A stretch of DNA of 64,000 nucleotides from NCBI RefSeq assembly GCF_001816165.1, contig NZ_MDZC01000112.1, positions 62,001 to 126,000 of the forward strand, in the 5' to 3' direction. Each line of letters opens with the position of its first letter. Position 1 is the stretch's first letter. Below the pieces are notes generated by a model that did no database searches, was not told the DNA's origin, and saw nothing but the letters and a program-made list of their open reading frames with translations. Made by a program: the position numbers and the translations under genes. Shown here in pieces: positions 35,644-43,318 of this stretch. This DNA comes from Hymenobacter glacialis. Its GTDB lineage: Bacteria; Bacteroidota; Bacteroidia; Cytophagales; Hymenobacteraceae.

Positions 35644-35654
35644 AAAGGTAACCC
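35644..35654 (-). promoter_or_regulatory. Shared upstream motif GGGTTACCTTT, site 1
   Basis: The minus strand reads GGGTTACCTTTT, 54 nt before the lipoprotein ATG at 35590. TACCTTT resembles the -7 box TAnnTTTG except for the last base. The identical word precedes the paralogue at 37810. Confidence 0.45.
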
Positions 35655-35822
35655 GCTGCCGCCACCTGGTGCTGCGGCTGGGAGCAGGTGAGCGTGCCGG
35701 CCCGTGCGCCTTCAAAGGGGGATGCGCGCCTTTTTCGCCGTCCAGCGCGCCGGCAGTTCCAGCGTCGGCTCCCGTTGCATAAGAAGGAGGACAAGCTCGT
35801 GCCGGTAGCGTAATTTGCCGCC

Positions 35823-37379
35823 ATGGACGACCTGCGCACCACCCTCCTAACCCTGGCCCCCGACGAGCGCCGCGACTTTGGGGTATTCATCCAGCGCCAG
35901 CGCCGCAAAACCGCCGGCCGGCAGGACTCGCGCCTCTACGAGCTGCTGGTGCAGGCCAGGGAGCTCACCAGCCCGCAGCTCATTGCCACACTCTACCCCG
36001 ATGCCCCCAACGCCGTGGCCTACTACGCGCTGCGCAAGCGCCTGCTCCGCCACCTCACCGACTTCTTACTGCTGCGCCAGCGCCAACTCGATACCACCGC
36101 CGCTGCTTCGGTGCGCGGGCAACTCACCCTGGCGCAGTACCTCTTTGAGGCCGGTATTCCGCGGCTGGCGTGGAACACGCTGCGCAAGGCCGAAAAACTG
36201 GCGCACGATAACGAGCAGTACGAGCCCCTGAACGCGGTGTACAATCTGCAGATTCAGTACGCCAATTCCCCGCACGCCGAGCCGCTGGCCGAAATCATTG
36301 CCCGCCGCCACCTCAACAAGAAAGCCGCCGACGAGGAGGAACGCGCCAACATCGCCGACAGCCTGCTGCGCCACCTCCTGAGCGAAGCCCGCCGGCAGGG
36401 CCGCGCCGGCGCCCCGCTCGATGCCCTGATGCACAGCATTCTGGTAGAGTACGACTTGCAGGAAGCCTTTGCCCGGTCGCCGTCGTTGCTGTGCCGGCTC
36501 ATGTCCATTGCGCGCAGCGCCATGCTGGTGCGCCGGGATTTTGCCTCCTTTGCGGTATTTATTGAGCGTCGGTATATTCTCATGGAGCGTCGCCACGGCT
36601 TTGCGCCCGCGCACCGCAACTACCAGCTGCGGCTGCTCTACATGTTGGCGCACGCGCTGTACCGGTCCCGGCATTTTGCGCAGTCGGTGGCATACCTGGA
36701 GCAAGGACGGGCGCTGCTGCAGGCCGCTACCAACCACAAGTTTGCCGAATTCGGCCCCCGTTTTACGTTCCTGTTGGCGGCCAACCTAGCCTTTCTGCGG
36801 CGCAACGACGAGAGCATTGCTCTGCTTGAGCAGGAGCTGAAAGCCACCGCGGCCATGCCCGTGCTGGAGGAACTCACCGGCCGGCTGCAACTGGTATTTC
36901 ACTACTTCGCCGAAGGCAATTTCAGTAAAGCCAACCACACCCTGCTACGCCTCGGCCGCACCGACCACTGGCTGGAAGAGCACCTCGGCATGGAGTGGCT
37001 GCTGAAAAAAAACATGGGTGAAATGCTCATTCAGTTCGAATTGGGCCACCACGACCTGGCCCTGGCGCGGCTCAAGGCCATCGAGCGCAGCCTGTTGGAG
37101 CGATTCCCCACCGACGGCCCGCCCGCCGACCCGGCCGAACCCGCCCACCGCGGCGGACCGTACCACTTCGTACTGAGCTATCTGGCGTTGGTCCGCGACA
37201 TTTTCACCGACCCCGCCAGTGCGCTTCACCCGGCCTTTGGGGCCCGTGTGGAGGAGCTCCCGGCCTTCCTGCCCTCGGAGCGCGAAGACCTGCAGGCCAT
37301 GAGCTTCTACTCGTGGCTGCGGGCGCGCATGCTCGGCCAGCACTACTACGAAGTACTGCTGGACGTGGCGCAGCTCTAG
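35823..37379 (+). CDS. Large helical (TPR-like) hypothetical protein
   Basis: A 518-residue, almost wholly alpha-helical cytosolic protein without a signal peptide or membrane helices. Helix pairs such as HALYRSRHFAQSVAYLEQGR, NLAFLRRNDESIALLEQELK and YFAEGNFSKANHTLLRLGRT resemble tetratricopeptide repeats, suggesting a protein-interaction scaffold. The N-terminus (LLTLAPDERRDFGVFIQRQR) resembles a recurring opening in Bacteroidota proteins of this kind. No catalytic motif is visible. It ends just before a palindromic repeat. Function unknown. Confidence 0.8.
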   Translation: MDDLRTTLLTLAPDERRDFGVFIQRQRRKTAGRQDSRLYELLVQARELTSPQLIATLYPDAPNAVAYYALRKRLLRHLTDFLLLRQRQLDTTAAASVRGQLTLAQYLFEAGIPRLAWNTLRKAEKLAHDNEQYEPLNAVYNLQIQYANSPHAEPLAEIIARRHLNKKAADEEERANIADSLLRHLLSEARRQGRAGAPLDALMHSILVEYDLQEAFARSPSLLCRLMSIARSAMLVRRDFASFAVFIERRYILMERRHGFAPAHRNYQLRLLYMLAHALYRSRHFAQSVAYLEQGRALLQAATNHKFAEFGPRFTFLLAANLAFLRRNDESIALLEQELKATAAMPVLEELTGRLQLVFHYFAEGNFSKANHTLLRLGRTDHWLEEHLGMEWLLKKNMGEMLIQFELGHHDLALARLKAIERSLLERFPTDGPPADPAEPAHRGGPYHFVLSYLALVRDIFTDPASALHPAFGARVEELPAFLPSEREDLQAMSFYSWLRARMLGQHYYEVLLDVAQL

Positions 37380-37393
37380 CGCCTGTCACGGTA

Positions 37394-37493
37394 AAAGGCC
37401 GTCAGGCCGAGCTTGCCGGGCATCTCCACCTCGCAAGTAAATGAATTACTTCAGCGGTAGAGTTGCCCCGGCAAGCTCAGCCTGACGGCCTTT
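37394..37493. repeat. Palindromic repeat family, copy 7, variant arms
   Basis: 27-nt arms (37394-37420 and 37467-37493) with one mismatch; the arm reads AAAGGCCGTCAGGCCGAGCT and then TGCCGGG. It keeps GTCAGxCxGAGCTTG in place of GTCATGCTGAGCTTG, and the loop still holds AGCGGTAGAG, so it is a diverged member. It lies between convergent genes. Confidence 0.8.
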
Positions 37494-37519
37494 GGGCTGC
37501 GGCTGCCAATGCCTGATAA

Positions 37520-37810
37520 CTATTTACGGTTGGCTTCTTTCAAGTTCTCTTTGGTTTGGGAGGCCGAGCGCTCAATGGCATCGCCCATGGCTTCGGTTTT
37601 GGTCTCAATCTTGTTGCCTGCGGCATCTAGCTTGGCCTCGGCTTTTTCGCCGGCTGCGTCCATATTGTTTTCGGCCCGGTCCAGAGCAGCTTCGGTGCGG
37701 TCACCGGCTGCATCGGCAGCGGCTTCGGTGTTGCGCTGTTCAGTTTCGGTGCAAGCACCAGCGCTCAAGGATACGGCGACAACCAGTAGGGCTTTCAGAG
37801 TGGTTTTCAT
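37520..37810 (-). CDS. Small lipoprotein built of 11-residue repeats
   Basis: A 96-residue lipoprotein (KALLVVAVSLSAGACTE, acylated Cys at position 20). The mature chain is a run of 11-residue repeats: AAADAAGDRTE, AALDRAENNMD, AAGEKAEAKLD, AAGNKIETKTE and AMGDAIERSAS. Such 11-mer amphipathic helices are typical of LEA group 3 and apolipoprotein-like proteins, which protect or coat membranes and proteins under water stress. It is related to the lipoprotein at 35336 and has the same upstream GGGTTACCTTT word. The protective role is inferred. Confidence 0.78.
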   Translation of the reverse strand: MKTTLKALLVVAVSLSAGACTETEQRNTEAAADAAGDRTEAALDRAENNMDAAGEKAEAKLDAAGNKIETKTEAMGDAIERSASQTKENLKEANRK

Positions 37811-37859
37811 GGGGCTGTGTATTAAGATTAATGGATAATATTAATACAATCAGCCGGCG

Positions 37860-37870
37860 AAAGGTAACCC
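37860..37870 (-). promoter_or_regulatory. Shared upstream motif GGGTTACCTTT, site 2
   Basis: The minus strand reads GGGTTACCTTTC, 50 nt before the ATG at 37810; same word and nearly the same distance as at the paralogue (35644-35654). Confidence 0.45.
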
Positions 37871-37975
37871 GGTTTCTTGCCGCCCGCTGCCGGGGCCAGT
37901 TCCAGAGGGAGCATGCTAACTTTTTAGTCTCAGCGCTAGTATAGCCCTTACAAACCTTCCCTACTCCGCATTCCC

Positions 37976-38377
37976 ATGGATTCCATTGCTTCCACTCCGC
38001 AAACCCACGCCATTCCCGAGGTGCCCATTGCCGTGACCGACCAGCAGAACTCGGCCCTGCTCGACGACACCCTCACCTTCCTGTCGGCCAGCACGCCCAC
38101 CAACTCCGGGCCCCAGGGGCGCGTTGAGATTGAGCGGTGGGAGGCCGTGCTGGCCTCTACTGACCGCGCCGGGTTGGCCAAAATTAAGCAAGGCCTCCAT
38201 CAGCTCAACCAGCTGCTGTCTGACCCCAAAAGCCCGGCCCACGACGTTGCCGAAGTGCTGGCCACCCTCGGCGCCGAAACCGCCAAAGTAGCCGAAGAAA
38301 CCAACGGCGACTACAGCGCCCCGCTCACTAACCTGAGCAAGCTGCTCATTAAAGCGGGTTCATCGCTCTCGCGCTAG
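37976..38377 (+). CDS. Hypothetical small helical protein
   Basis: A 133-residue soluble protein without a signal peptide. After a disordered start it is helical, with LAKIKQGLHQLNQLLSDPKS, VAEVLATLGAETAKVAEETN and PLTNLSKLLIKAGSSLSR. It has no cysteine or obvious catalytic residue. The upstream region contains AT-rich sequence of the neighbouring lipoprotein promoter. A palindromic element with a T-tract follows and may terminate it. No family recognised. Confidence 0.65.
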   Translation: MDSIASTPQTHAIPEVPIAVTDQQNSALLDDTLTFLSASTPTNSGPQGRVEIERWEAVLASTDRAGLAKIKQGLHQLNQLLSDPKSPAHDVAEVLATLGAETAKVAEETNGDYSAPLTNLSKLLIKAGSSLSR

Positions 38378-38402
38378 CATCCGTTAGGCCCAGTCCCCGT
38401 TT

Positions 38403-38497
38403 GTAGCGCGAACTTTGCGGTTCGGGCCGCCGCGGCCGTCGGAGTAGTCCGATGGTTATTCGGCCGCCTGAGCCCCAACGTTCGCGCTACTTTTTTT
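38403..38497. repeat. Palindromic element GTAGCGCGAAC, possible terminator
   Basis: GTAGCGCGAAC (38403-38413) and GTTCGCGCTAC (38480-38490) are perfect inverted copies 66 nt apart; the interior is very GC-rich with GGCCGCCGCGGCC. A run of seven T follows (38491-38497), ending exactly at the ATG of the next gene. It differs from the GTCATGCTGAGC family. Confidence 0.65.
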
Positions 38498-39511
38498 ATG
38501 CCCCAGCTTTCCCCCACCCACCTGCTGCCCTACGACCCCTTCGACGGCATGCGGTTTGGCCCCAGCACCTGCTTTCTCAGCGGCCAGCCCGTTGGCCCCC
38601 ACGAAACCATCCCCGTCTTTGCCGAGTGGCTGCAAGCCCGCTACGGCATTGCCGAGCGGCCCATGCAGCTCCTGGACCAGCGCACGGTGCTGCTCCGCGA
38701 ACTGCAATTGCCCGCCAGCCCCGCCGCCCGCCAGCGCGTAGAGGAGCTGGAGAGCAAGGTAGAGGCTGCCTCGCGCGAGGGCGCCGAGGCCCTGCGGGCG
38801 CTCGGCGACGACACCCTGTTTCTGTGGATGGGCAAGATGTTCTACGGCGTCTTCATCACGGAACTGCTCAACGAGTTCGAGCCCCTGATAAAGCCCAAGT
38901 ACCCGTTGGCCGAAAACGCGGCTTTGGTGCGCCGGTTTCAGGCGTTTTTTCAGTTGCTGCAGGGCCTTCGCGTGCCCACCGAGTACGCGGATTTCGTGCC
39001 CGGTTCAGTGTTCGTACTCGAAGCCGACCCCGCCGAAGACGTGACGCCGTTCGAATACGACGATGACCTGAACACGCTTGTATTTAGCATTAAGCTCGAT
39101 AAAACCGTGCTGGTGGCCTGCCTGGTCGATATTGGCCTGATTGGCCAAGCCATGAGCAAAGTGTATGCCGACGCCCGGCGCCCCCTGCACCCCGTGCAGA
39201 TTGCCGAGTTCAAGGCGCGCGTGTACTATGCCGCCCACCTACTGCACGTGGTGCCCGATATTTACCCACGCACGCCCCGCCCCGGCGACACCACGCTGGT
39301 GTTCGACGCCCTGATTGACGACGTGACCGGGGCCATTTTCAACCCCTGGGAAAACTCCGCTTATACCCAGGCCTTGGCCGAAATGTGGCAGCGCTGGAAC
39401 ATCACCCTGGCCGATGTGGTGGCCATTCCCGCCGAACCCCTAAGCTTGCTCTACAACCCCGACGGCACCCCCCGCGAACTAAAACACTGGCCCGCCAAAA
39501 GCGAGAAATAA
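38498..39511 (+). CDS. Hypothetical soluble protein
   Basis: A 337-residue protein without a signal peptide or membrane helices. The opening HLLPYDPFDGMRFGPSTCFL with a later Cys-free globular body, KMFYGVFITELLNEFEPLIK and a mixed alpha/beta C-terminal half suggest a cytosolic enzyme or scaffold, but no known motif is seen. The ATG at 38498 abuts a T-tract with no leader space, so the gene may be leaderless, driven from inside the palindrome, or start further in. It is followed after 5 bases by the DUF3089 lipoprotein, so the two form an operon. Confidence 0.72.
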   Translation: MPQLSPTHLLPYDPFDGMRFGPSTCFLSGQPVGPHETIPVFAEWLQARYGIAERPMQLLDQRTVLLRELQLPASPAARQRVEELESKVEAASREGAEALRALGDDTLFLWMGKMFYGVFITELLNEFEPLIKPKYPLAENAALVRRFQAFFQLLQGLRVPTEYADFVPGSVFVLEADPAEDVTPFEYDDDLNTLVFSIKLDKTVLVACLVDIGLIGQAMSKVYADARRPLHPVQIAEFKARVYYAAHLLHVVPDIYPRTPRPGDTTLVFDALIDDVTGAIFNPWENSAYTQALAEMWQRWNITLADVVAIPAEPLSLLYNPDGTPRELKHWPAKSEK

Positions 39512-39516
39512 GCACC

Positions 39517-40632
39517 ATGGACAATCTCGCAAACAATAGTCAGGCTCCCTCACTTCACGGAACGCTGCGGCCAACGCAGATGCGGGGCCGGGGGGGGCGG
39601 TTTATCGCCTGGGCCGTGCTGGCAGTGTTGCTGCCCCTCACCAGCTGCCTCAACTTACTCAAGCCCCCGCACGATTTTTCTCACTACCGCCCCGCTCCGG
39701 CCCCCGATTACGCCGACGGCGGAAACTGGGCCGCCCTGCCTACCCGCCAGGATTCCTCCCACGCCGTGCCGGCGAAAACCACCCTCCGCGACCAGCAGGC
39801 CACGGCCGAGGCCGATGTCTTTTTCGTGCACCCCACCACCTTTTTCTGGCGCTCGTCCTGGAATGCTGATGTCGGCAACTGCCGTCTCAACCGCTTCACC
39901 GACCGCAGCACCATTCGCAAACAGGCCAGCGTGTTCAATGCCGCCGCGCGCATTTACGCGCCGCGCTACCGGCAGGCCACGCTCTATTCCTTCTTCGACT
40001 CCACCGCCGAGGGCAACAGCCGCCGGGCGCTGAACCTCGCTTACACCGATGTGCGCCGGGCTTTCCAGTACTACCTCACGCACTATAACCAGGGCCGCCC
40101 CATCATCATTGCCAGCCACAGTCAGGGCACCGACCACGCCAAGCGCCTCCTGCACGAGTTCTTTGAGGACGACCCCCAGCTGCGTCGCCGGTTGGTGGCT
40201 GCCTACCTCATCGGCTTTAGAGTGCGGCCAAGAGAGTACAAAACCATCATGCCCTGCAAGGATTCGCTCGAAACCGGCTGCTTCGTGGCCTACAACTCGG
40301 TGGCAACCGGCAACGAGTTTCCGCCCTTCAGCCGCGTCGCCGTTATCAACCCCCTTACCTGGACGCAGGACACGCTGCGGGCGCCTGCCAGCCTCAACCG
40401 CGGCGGCGTCAGTCAGCGCTTCAAGCGCATCGACCCGCAGGTGACCGATGCCAAAATTCACGACGGCCTGCTCTGGATTACGCCGCCCAAGCCCGGCGGC
40501 TACCCGCGCTTCCTGCTCCCCGGCGAGTTCATCCTGCGCCATTCCTTCCACATCGCCGACTACGGCCTCTTCTACCTGAACCTGCGCGAGAATGCCCAGG
40601 CGCGGGTGCGGGCCTGGCAGAAGTTACACTAA
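39517..40632 (+). CDS. DUF3089 lipoprotein, alpha/beta hydrolase fold
   Basis: A 371-residue protein with an N-terminal membrane segment ending in a lipobox-like AVLLPLTSCLN. The body is DUF3089: ADVFFVHPTTFFWRSSWNAD, FQYYLTHYNQGRPIIIASHSQGTDHAKRLL with the nucleophile elbow SHSQG, a conserved CFVAYNSVATGNEF, and a late histidine in HIADYGLFYLNLREN. The serine is placed like that of a hydrolase; substrates are unknown. I start at the ATG at 39517, since the frame upstream overlaps the previous gene. Probably a membrane-anchored periplasmic hydrolase. Confidence 0.88.
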   Translation: MDNLANNSQAPSLHGTLRPTQMRGRGGRFIAWAVLAVLLPLTSCLNLLKPPHDFSHYRPAPAPDYADGGNWAALPTRQDSSHAVPAKTTLRDQQATAEADVFFVHPTTFFWRSSWNADVGNCRLNRFTDRSTIRKQASVFNAAARIYAPRYRQATLYSFFDSTAEGNSRRALNLAYTDVRRAFQYYLTHYNQGRPIIIASHSQGTDHAKRLLHEFFEDDPQLRRRLVAAYLIGFRVRPREYKTIMPCKDSLETGCFVAYNSVATGNEFPPFSRVAVINPLTWTQDTLRAPASLNRGGVSQRFKRIDPQVTDAKIHDGLLWITPPKPGGYPRFLLPGEFILRHSFHIADYGLFYLNLRENAQARVRAWQKLH

Positions 40633-40643
40633 TATTTAACCAG

Positions 40644-40913
40644 ATGAAAGCAGGAAATCCCCCAAAAAATTATAGTTTCCAAGTTGCTAGCAACGTCTCC
40701 TCACGAGATGGAATTGGCTGCGAGCTTTGGGACTTGGATAGTGATGAAATACTCGCAGAAGTATTCCGGGACGATACTTTGAAACAGCTATCATTCACAG
40801 TTTTTAAGCCGATAGATATTCCACTGGAAATTCTAGACAGAATGCTCCAAGTGTTCAATGAGATTCCAGGTCGAACTTTCATTGATTACGATTCAACCGA
40901 ATACAATACTTAG
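40644..40913 (+). CDS. Small hypothetical protein of low GC content
   Basis: An 89-residue soluble protein starting at the ATG 11 bases after the DUF3089 stop. It has SFQVASNVSSRDGIGCELWD, then ILAEVFRDDTLKQLSFTVFK and IPLEILDRMLQVFNEIPGRT, an alpha/beta pattern I associate with small uncharacterised proteins of Bacteroidota. The coding sequence is clearly AT-rich (estimated near 40% GC) against a GC-rich background, with codon use unlike its neighbours, a sign of recent transfer. No function recognised. Confidence 0.72.
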   Translation: MKAGNPPKNYSFQVASNVSSRDGIGCELWDLDSDEILAEVFRDDTLKQLSFTVFKPIDIPLEILDRMLQVFNEIPGRTFIDYDSTEYNT

Positions 40914-40920
40914 GTAACGC

Positions 40921-40957
40921 AAAAAAGCCCCGCCGGCACAATGCCAGCGGGGCTTTC
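40921..40957. terminator. Bidirectional terminator
   Basis: AAAAAAGCCCCGC / GCGGGGCTTT with an inner GGC/GCC pairing and an ACAAT loop. It lies between the small protein gene and tsf, which converge. Confidence 0.9.
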
Positions 40958-40977
40958 CATTTAGCTAAAAGCGGCAA

Positions 40978-41814
40978 TTAAGCGCCGATAGCTACACGCT
41001 TGAAGTCCGAAACCGTCATGCCTTTTGACTTGCTGTCGAGCAGCTGGGCGATGGTCATCGAGGTGTCTTTCACGAACTCCTGGTTCAGCAGGGTGTTGTC
41101 CTTGTAAAACTTGTTGAGCTTGCCCATGGCAATCTTCTCCAGCATTGCTTCTGGCTTGCCTTCGGCACGCGCCTGCTCTTTGCCTACTTCAATTTCGCGC
41201 TCAGCAATGGAAGCATCCACACCGTCTTTGTCAACGGCAATGGGCTTCATGGCTACGATTTGCATGGCCACGTCGCGGCCCACGGCAGCAGCGTCAGCGT
41301 CGCCCACATTCTTCAGGCCCACGAGTACGGCCTTCTTGTTGTCGGAGTGGATGTACGAAGCTACTTTCTCAGCAGTCAGCGTGGCGTAGATTACCTCCAG
41401 CTTCTCACCAATTTTGCCCATAAGGTCGGTTACGTGCTCCTGAATGTTGGTGCCATCGGCAGCGTTGGCGGCCATGATGTCTTCTTTCGTGCCGGCATCA
41501 ATGCGCACGGCCGTGTCCAGAATTTGCTGAGCCAGCTCGCGGAAGTTAGCCACTTTGGCTACCGATTCGGTTTCGCAGGCCAGGGCTACCAATTTGCCTT
41601 TGGTGCCGTCTTCGCTCACGCTCACCAGCACGAGGCCTTCCGAGGTTTCGTTTTCGGCGCGCTTGTCCGCGATTTTCTGGCCGTGCTTGCGCAGGATGTC
41701 GCGGGCGGCTTCGAAATCGCCGTCGGCTTCCACCAGGGCTTTTTTGCAATCCATCATGCCGGCACCGGTCATGGTGCGGAGCTTATTTACGTCTGCGGCG
41801 GTAATAGCGGCCAT
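40978..41814 (-). CDS. tsf: EF-Ts, elongation factor Ts
   Basis: A 278-residue nucleotide-exchange factor for EF-Tu. The N-terminal UBA-like domain has VNKLRTMTGAGMMDCKKALVEADGDFEAA, and the core has KLVALACETESVAKVANFRELA, the TDFV-type contact region in this lineage, and HSDNKKAVLVGL. The C-terminal module ends with LLNQEFVKDTSMTIAQLLDS. rpsB lies upstream on the same strand, but a 164-nt palindrome and a terminator separate the two, unlike the usual tight rpsB-tsf operon. Confidence 0.97.
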   Translation of the reverse strand: MAAITAADVNKLRTMTGAGMMDCKKALVEADGDFEAARDILRKHGQKIADKRAENETSEGLVLVSVSEDGTKGKLVALACETESVAKVANFRELAQQILDTAVRIDAGTKEDIMAANAADGTNIQEHVTDLMGKIGEKLEVIYATLTAEKVASYIHSDNKKAVLVGLKNVGDADAAAVGRDVAMQIVAMKPIAVDKDGVDASIAEREIEVGKEQARAEGKPEAMLEKIAMGKLNKFYKDNTLLNQEFVKDTSMTIAQLLDSKSKGMTVSDFKRVAIGA

Positions 41815-41854
41815 TAGATGTTGGTTTTTGTAGGGTTGGAATTTGAACGGTCAA

Positions 41855-42018
41855 CTCCCCTCCTTTTTTAAGGAGGGGACGCTGGCGCAAAGCGCCAGCT
41901 GGGGTGGTGAAATCGTTGAACGACACCCGAACGAAGCGGCTGCCAGTCGTTCAACGACCGCAACCACCCCCGTCCGAGCCATTGGCTCGAACATCCCCTC
42001 CTTAAAAAAGGAGGGGAG
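41855..42018. repeat. Nested 164-nt palindromic element between tsf and rpsB
   Basis: The outer arms CTCCCCTCCTTTTTTAAGGA... (41855-41879) and 41994-42018 are 25-nt perfect inverted copies, each also self-complementary (CCCTCC/GGAGGG). Inside are GGGGTGGT (41901-41908) with ACCACCCC (41963-41970), CGTTGAACGAC (41914-41924) with GTCGTTCAACG (41947-41957), a hairpin GCTGGCGCAAAGCGCCAGC (41881-41899), and CGAGCCATTGGCTCG (41975-41989). The whole forms a cruciform-capable, MITE-like unit without coding capacity. Confidence 0.9.
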
Positions 42019-42044
42019 CTGTCGCTCCTTCGCACCAGCCTAAT

Positions 42045-42092
42045 AAAAAAGGGAACCTTCGGAGCCTAGACTACGCGAAGGTTCCCTTTTTT
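42045..42092. terminator. Terminator downstream of rpsB
   Basis: AAAAAAGGGAACCTTCG (42045-42061) and CGAAGGTTCCCTTTTTT form a 16-17 bp stem with a 13-nt loop, 20 bases past the rpsB stop on the minus strand, with A and T runs on the arms. Confidence 0.9.
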
Positions 42093-42110
42093 CAAAGAGC
42101 TAAGAAGGGA

Positions 42111-42878
42111 CTATTCTTCGTCAGCAGCCGTTTTTTCAGCAATGGCAGCCTCGTCGGCTTCCTTGCGGTCGGCGTCTTCTTTGTCAACTTTGCGCTCCGA
42201 CAGGCCGTCTTCGATGGCCTTGCCGATGACGCTCACGATGAGCTGAATCGACTTCGAGGCGTCGTCGTTGGCAGGAATTGGGAACTGGACCAATTCGGGG
42301 TTCGAGTTCGTGTCGCAGATAGCAAACACCGGGATACCCAATTTGTGGGCTTCTTTCACGGCGATGTGCTCGCGCTTCACGTCGATAACGAACAAGGCAG
42401 CCGGCAGGCGGCCGAGTTCGGCAATACCGCCGAGAACCCGGTCCAGTTTGGCGCGCTCACGCGTCATCATCAGCTTCTCACGCTTGGCGAGAGCGGCGTA
42501 GGCCGTGTTCTCTTTCACCATCTTGTCGATGGTGGCCATCTTCTTCAGGCTCTTGCGAACCGTGGCGAAGTTGGTGAGCATGCCGCCCAACCACCGGTCG
42601 GTAACGAAAGGCATCTTCAAACGCTCGGCTTCGGTGGTTACGATTTCCTGCGCCTGCTTCTTGGTGGCTACGAACATGATTTTGCGGCCGCTCTTCGCAA
42701 TGTTGCGAATGGCAGTAGCAGCGTAATCCAACGAAACCAGCGTCTTGTTGAGGTCGATGATGTGGATGCCGTTCTTCTCCATGAAGATGTACGGCGCCAT
42801 TTTGGGGTCCCACTTGCGGGTGAGGTGACCAAAGTGGGCACCTGCGTCGAGCAGGTCCTTATAAGTCGTCTGAGCCAT
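42111..42878 (-). CDS. rpsB: 30S ribosomal protein S2
   Basis: A 255-residue S2 with the canonical opening YKDLLDAGAHFGHLTRKWDPKMAPYIF, VTDRWLGGMLTNFATVRKSL in the middle, and PAALFVIDVKREHIAVKEAHKLGIPVFAICDTNSNP near the end. The acidic, Lys/Glu/Ala-rich C-terminal tail is longer than in E. coli, as is usual in Bacteroidota. It follows rpsI by 18 nt on the same strand, forming rplM-rpsI-rpsB. Confidence 0.98.
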   Translation of the reverse strand: MAQTTYKDLLDAGAHFGHLTRKWDPKMAPYIFMEKNGIHIIDLNKTLVSLDYAATAIRNIAKSGRKIMFVATKKQAQEIVTTEAERLKMPFVTDRWLGGMLTNFATVRKSLKKMATIDKMVKENTAYAALAKREKLMMTRERAKLDRVLGGIAELGRLPAALFVIDVKREHIAVKEAHKLGIPVFAICDTNSNPELVQFPIPANDDASKSIQLIVSVIGKAIEDGLSERKVDKEDADRKEADEAAIAEKTAADEE

Positions 42879-42896
42879 GATAGTATCCTCCTGGTT

Positions 42897-43283
42897 TTAG
42901 CGTTTCGAGAACTGGAACGAGCGACGAGCCTTGCGCTTGCCGAATTTCTTGCGTTCCACCATGCGCGGGTCGCGGGTGAGGAAGCCTTCCTTCTTCAAAG
43001 CAGGACGGGTTTCTTCGTTATCGCTCACGAGCGCCTTGGTGATTGCCAAGCGGATAGCCTCGGCCTGAGCCGAAATGCCGCCGCCTTTCACGTTCACCTT
43101 GATGTCGTACTGGCCGACTTGCTCAAGAATTGCCAGGGGCTGGTTGACCACGTTCTCCAGCAACTCGTTGCTGAAATACGCCTTCATGTCCCGGTCATTG
43201 ATAGTGATATTCCCTTGCCCGGCCTGCATGTAGATGCGGGCCACCGAGGTTTTTCTTCTACCAGAGGTGTTGGTAATTGCCAT
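42897..43283 (-). CDS. rpsI: 30S ribosomal protein S9
   Basis: A 128-residue S9: GRRKTSVARIYMQAGQGNIT, a conserved GGGISAQAEAIRLAITKALV, and the basic C-terminal tail KKFGKRKARRSFQFSKR whose last residues contact the P-site tRNA. Normal length. It lies 35 bases downstream of rplM on the minus strand, the conserved rplM-rpsI pair. Confidence 0.98.
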   Translation of the reverse strand: MAITNTSGRRKTSVARIYMQAGQGNITINDRDMKAYFSNELLENVVNQPLAILEQVGQYDIKVNVKGGGISAQAEAIRLAITKALVSDNEETRPALKKEGFLTRDPRMVERKKFGKRKARRSFQFSKR

Positions 43284-43318
43284 TAGTGGAAAAATTAAAG
43301 AAAGTAAGCCGTTGTGAC

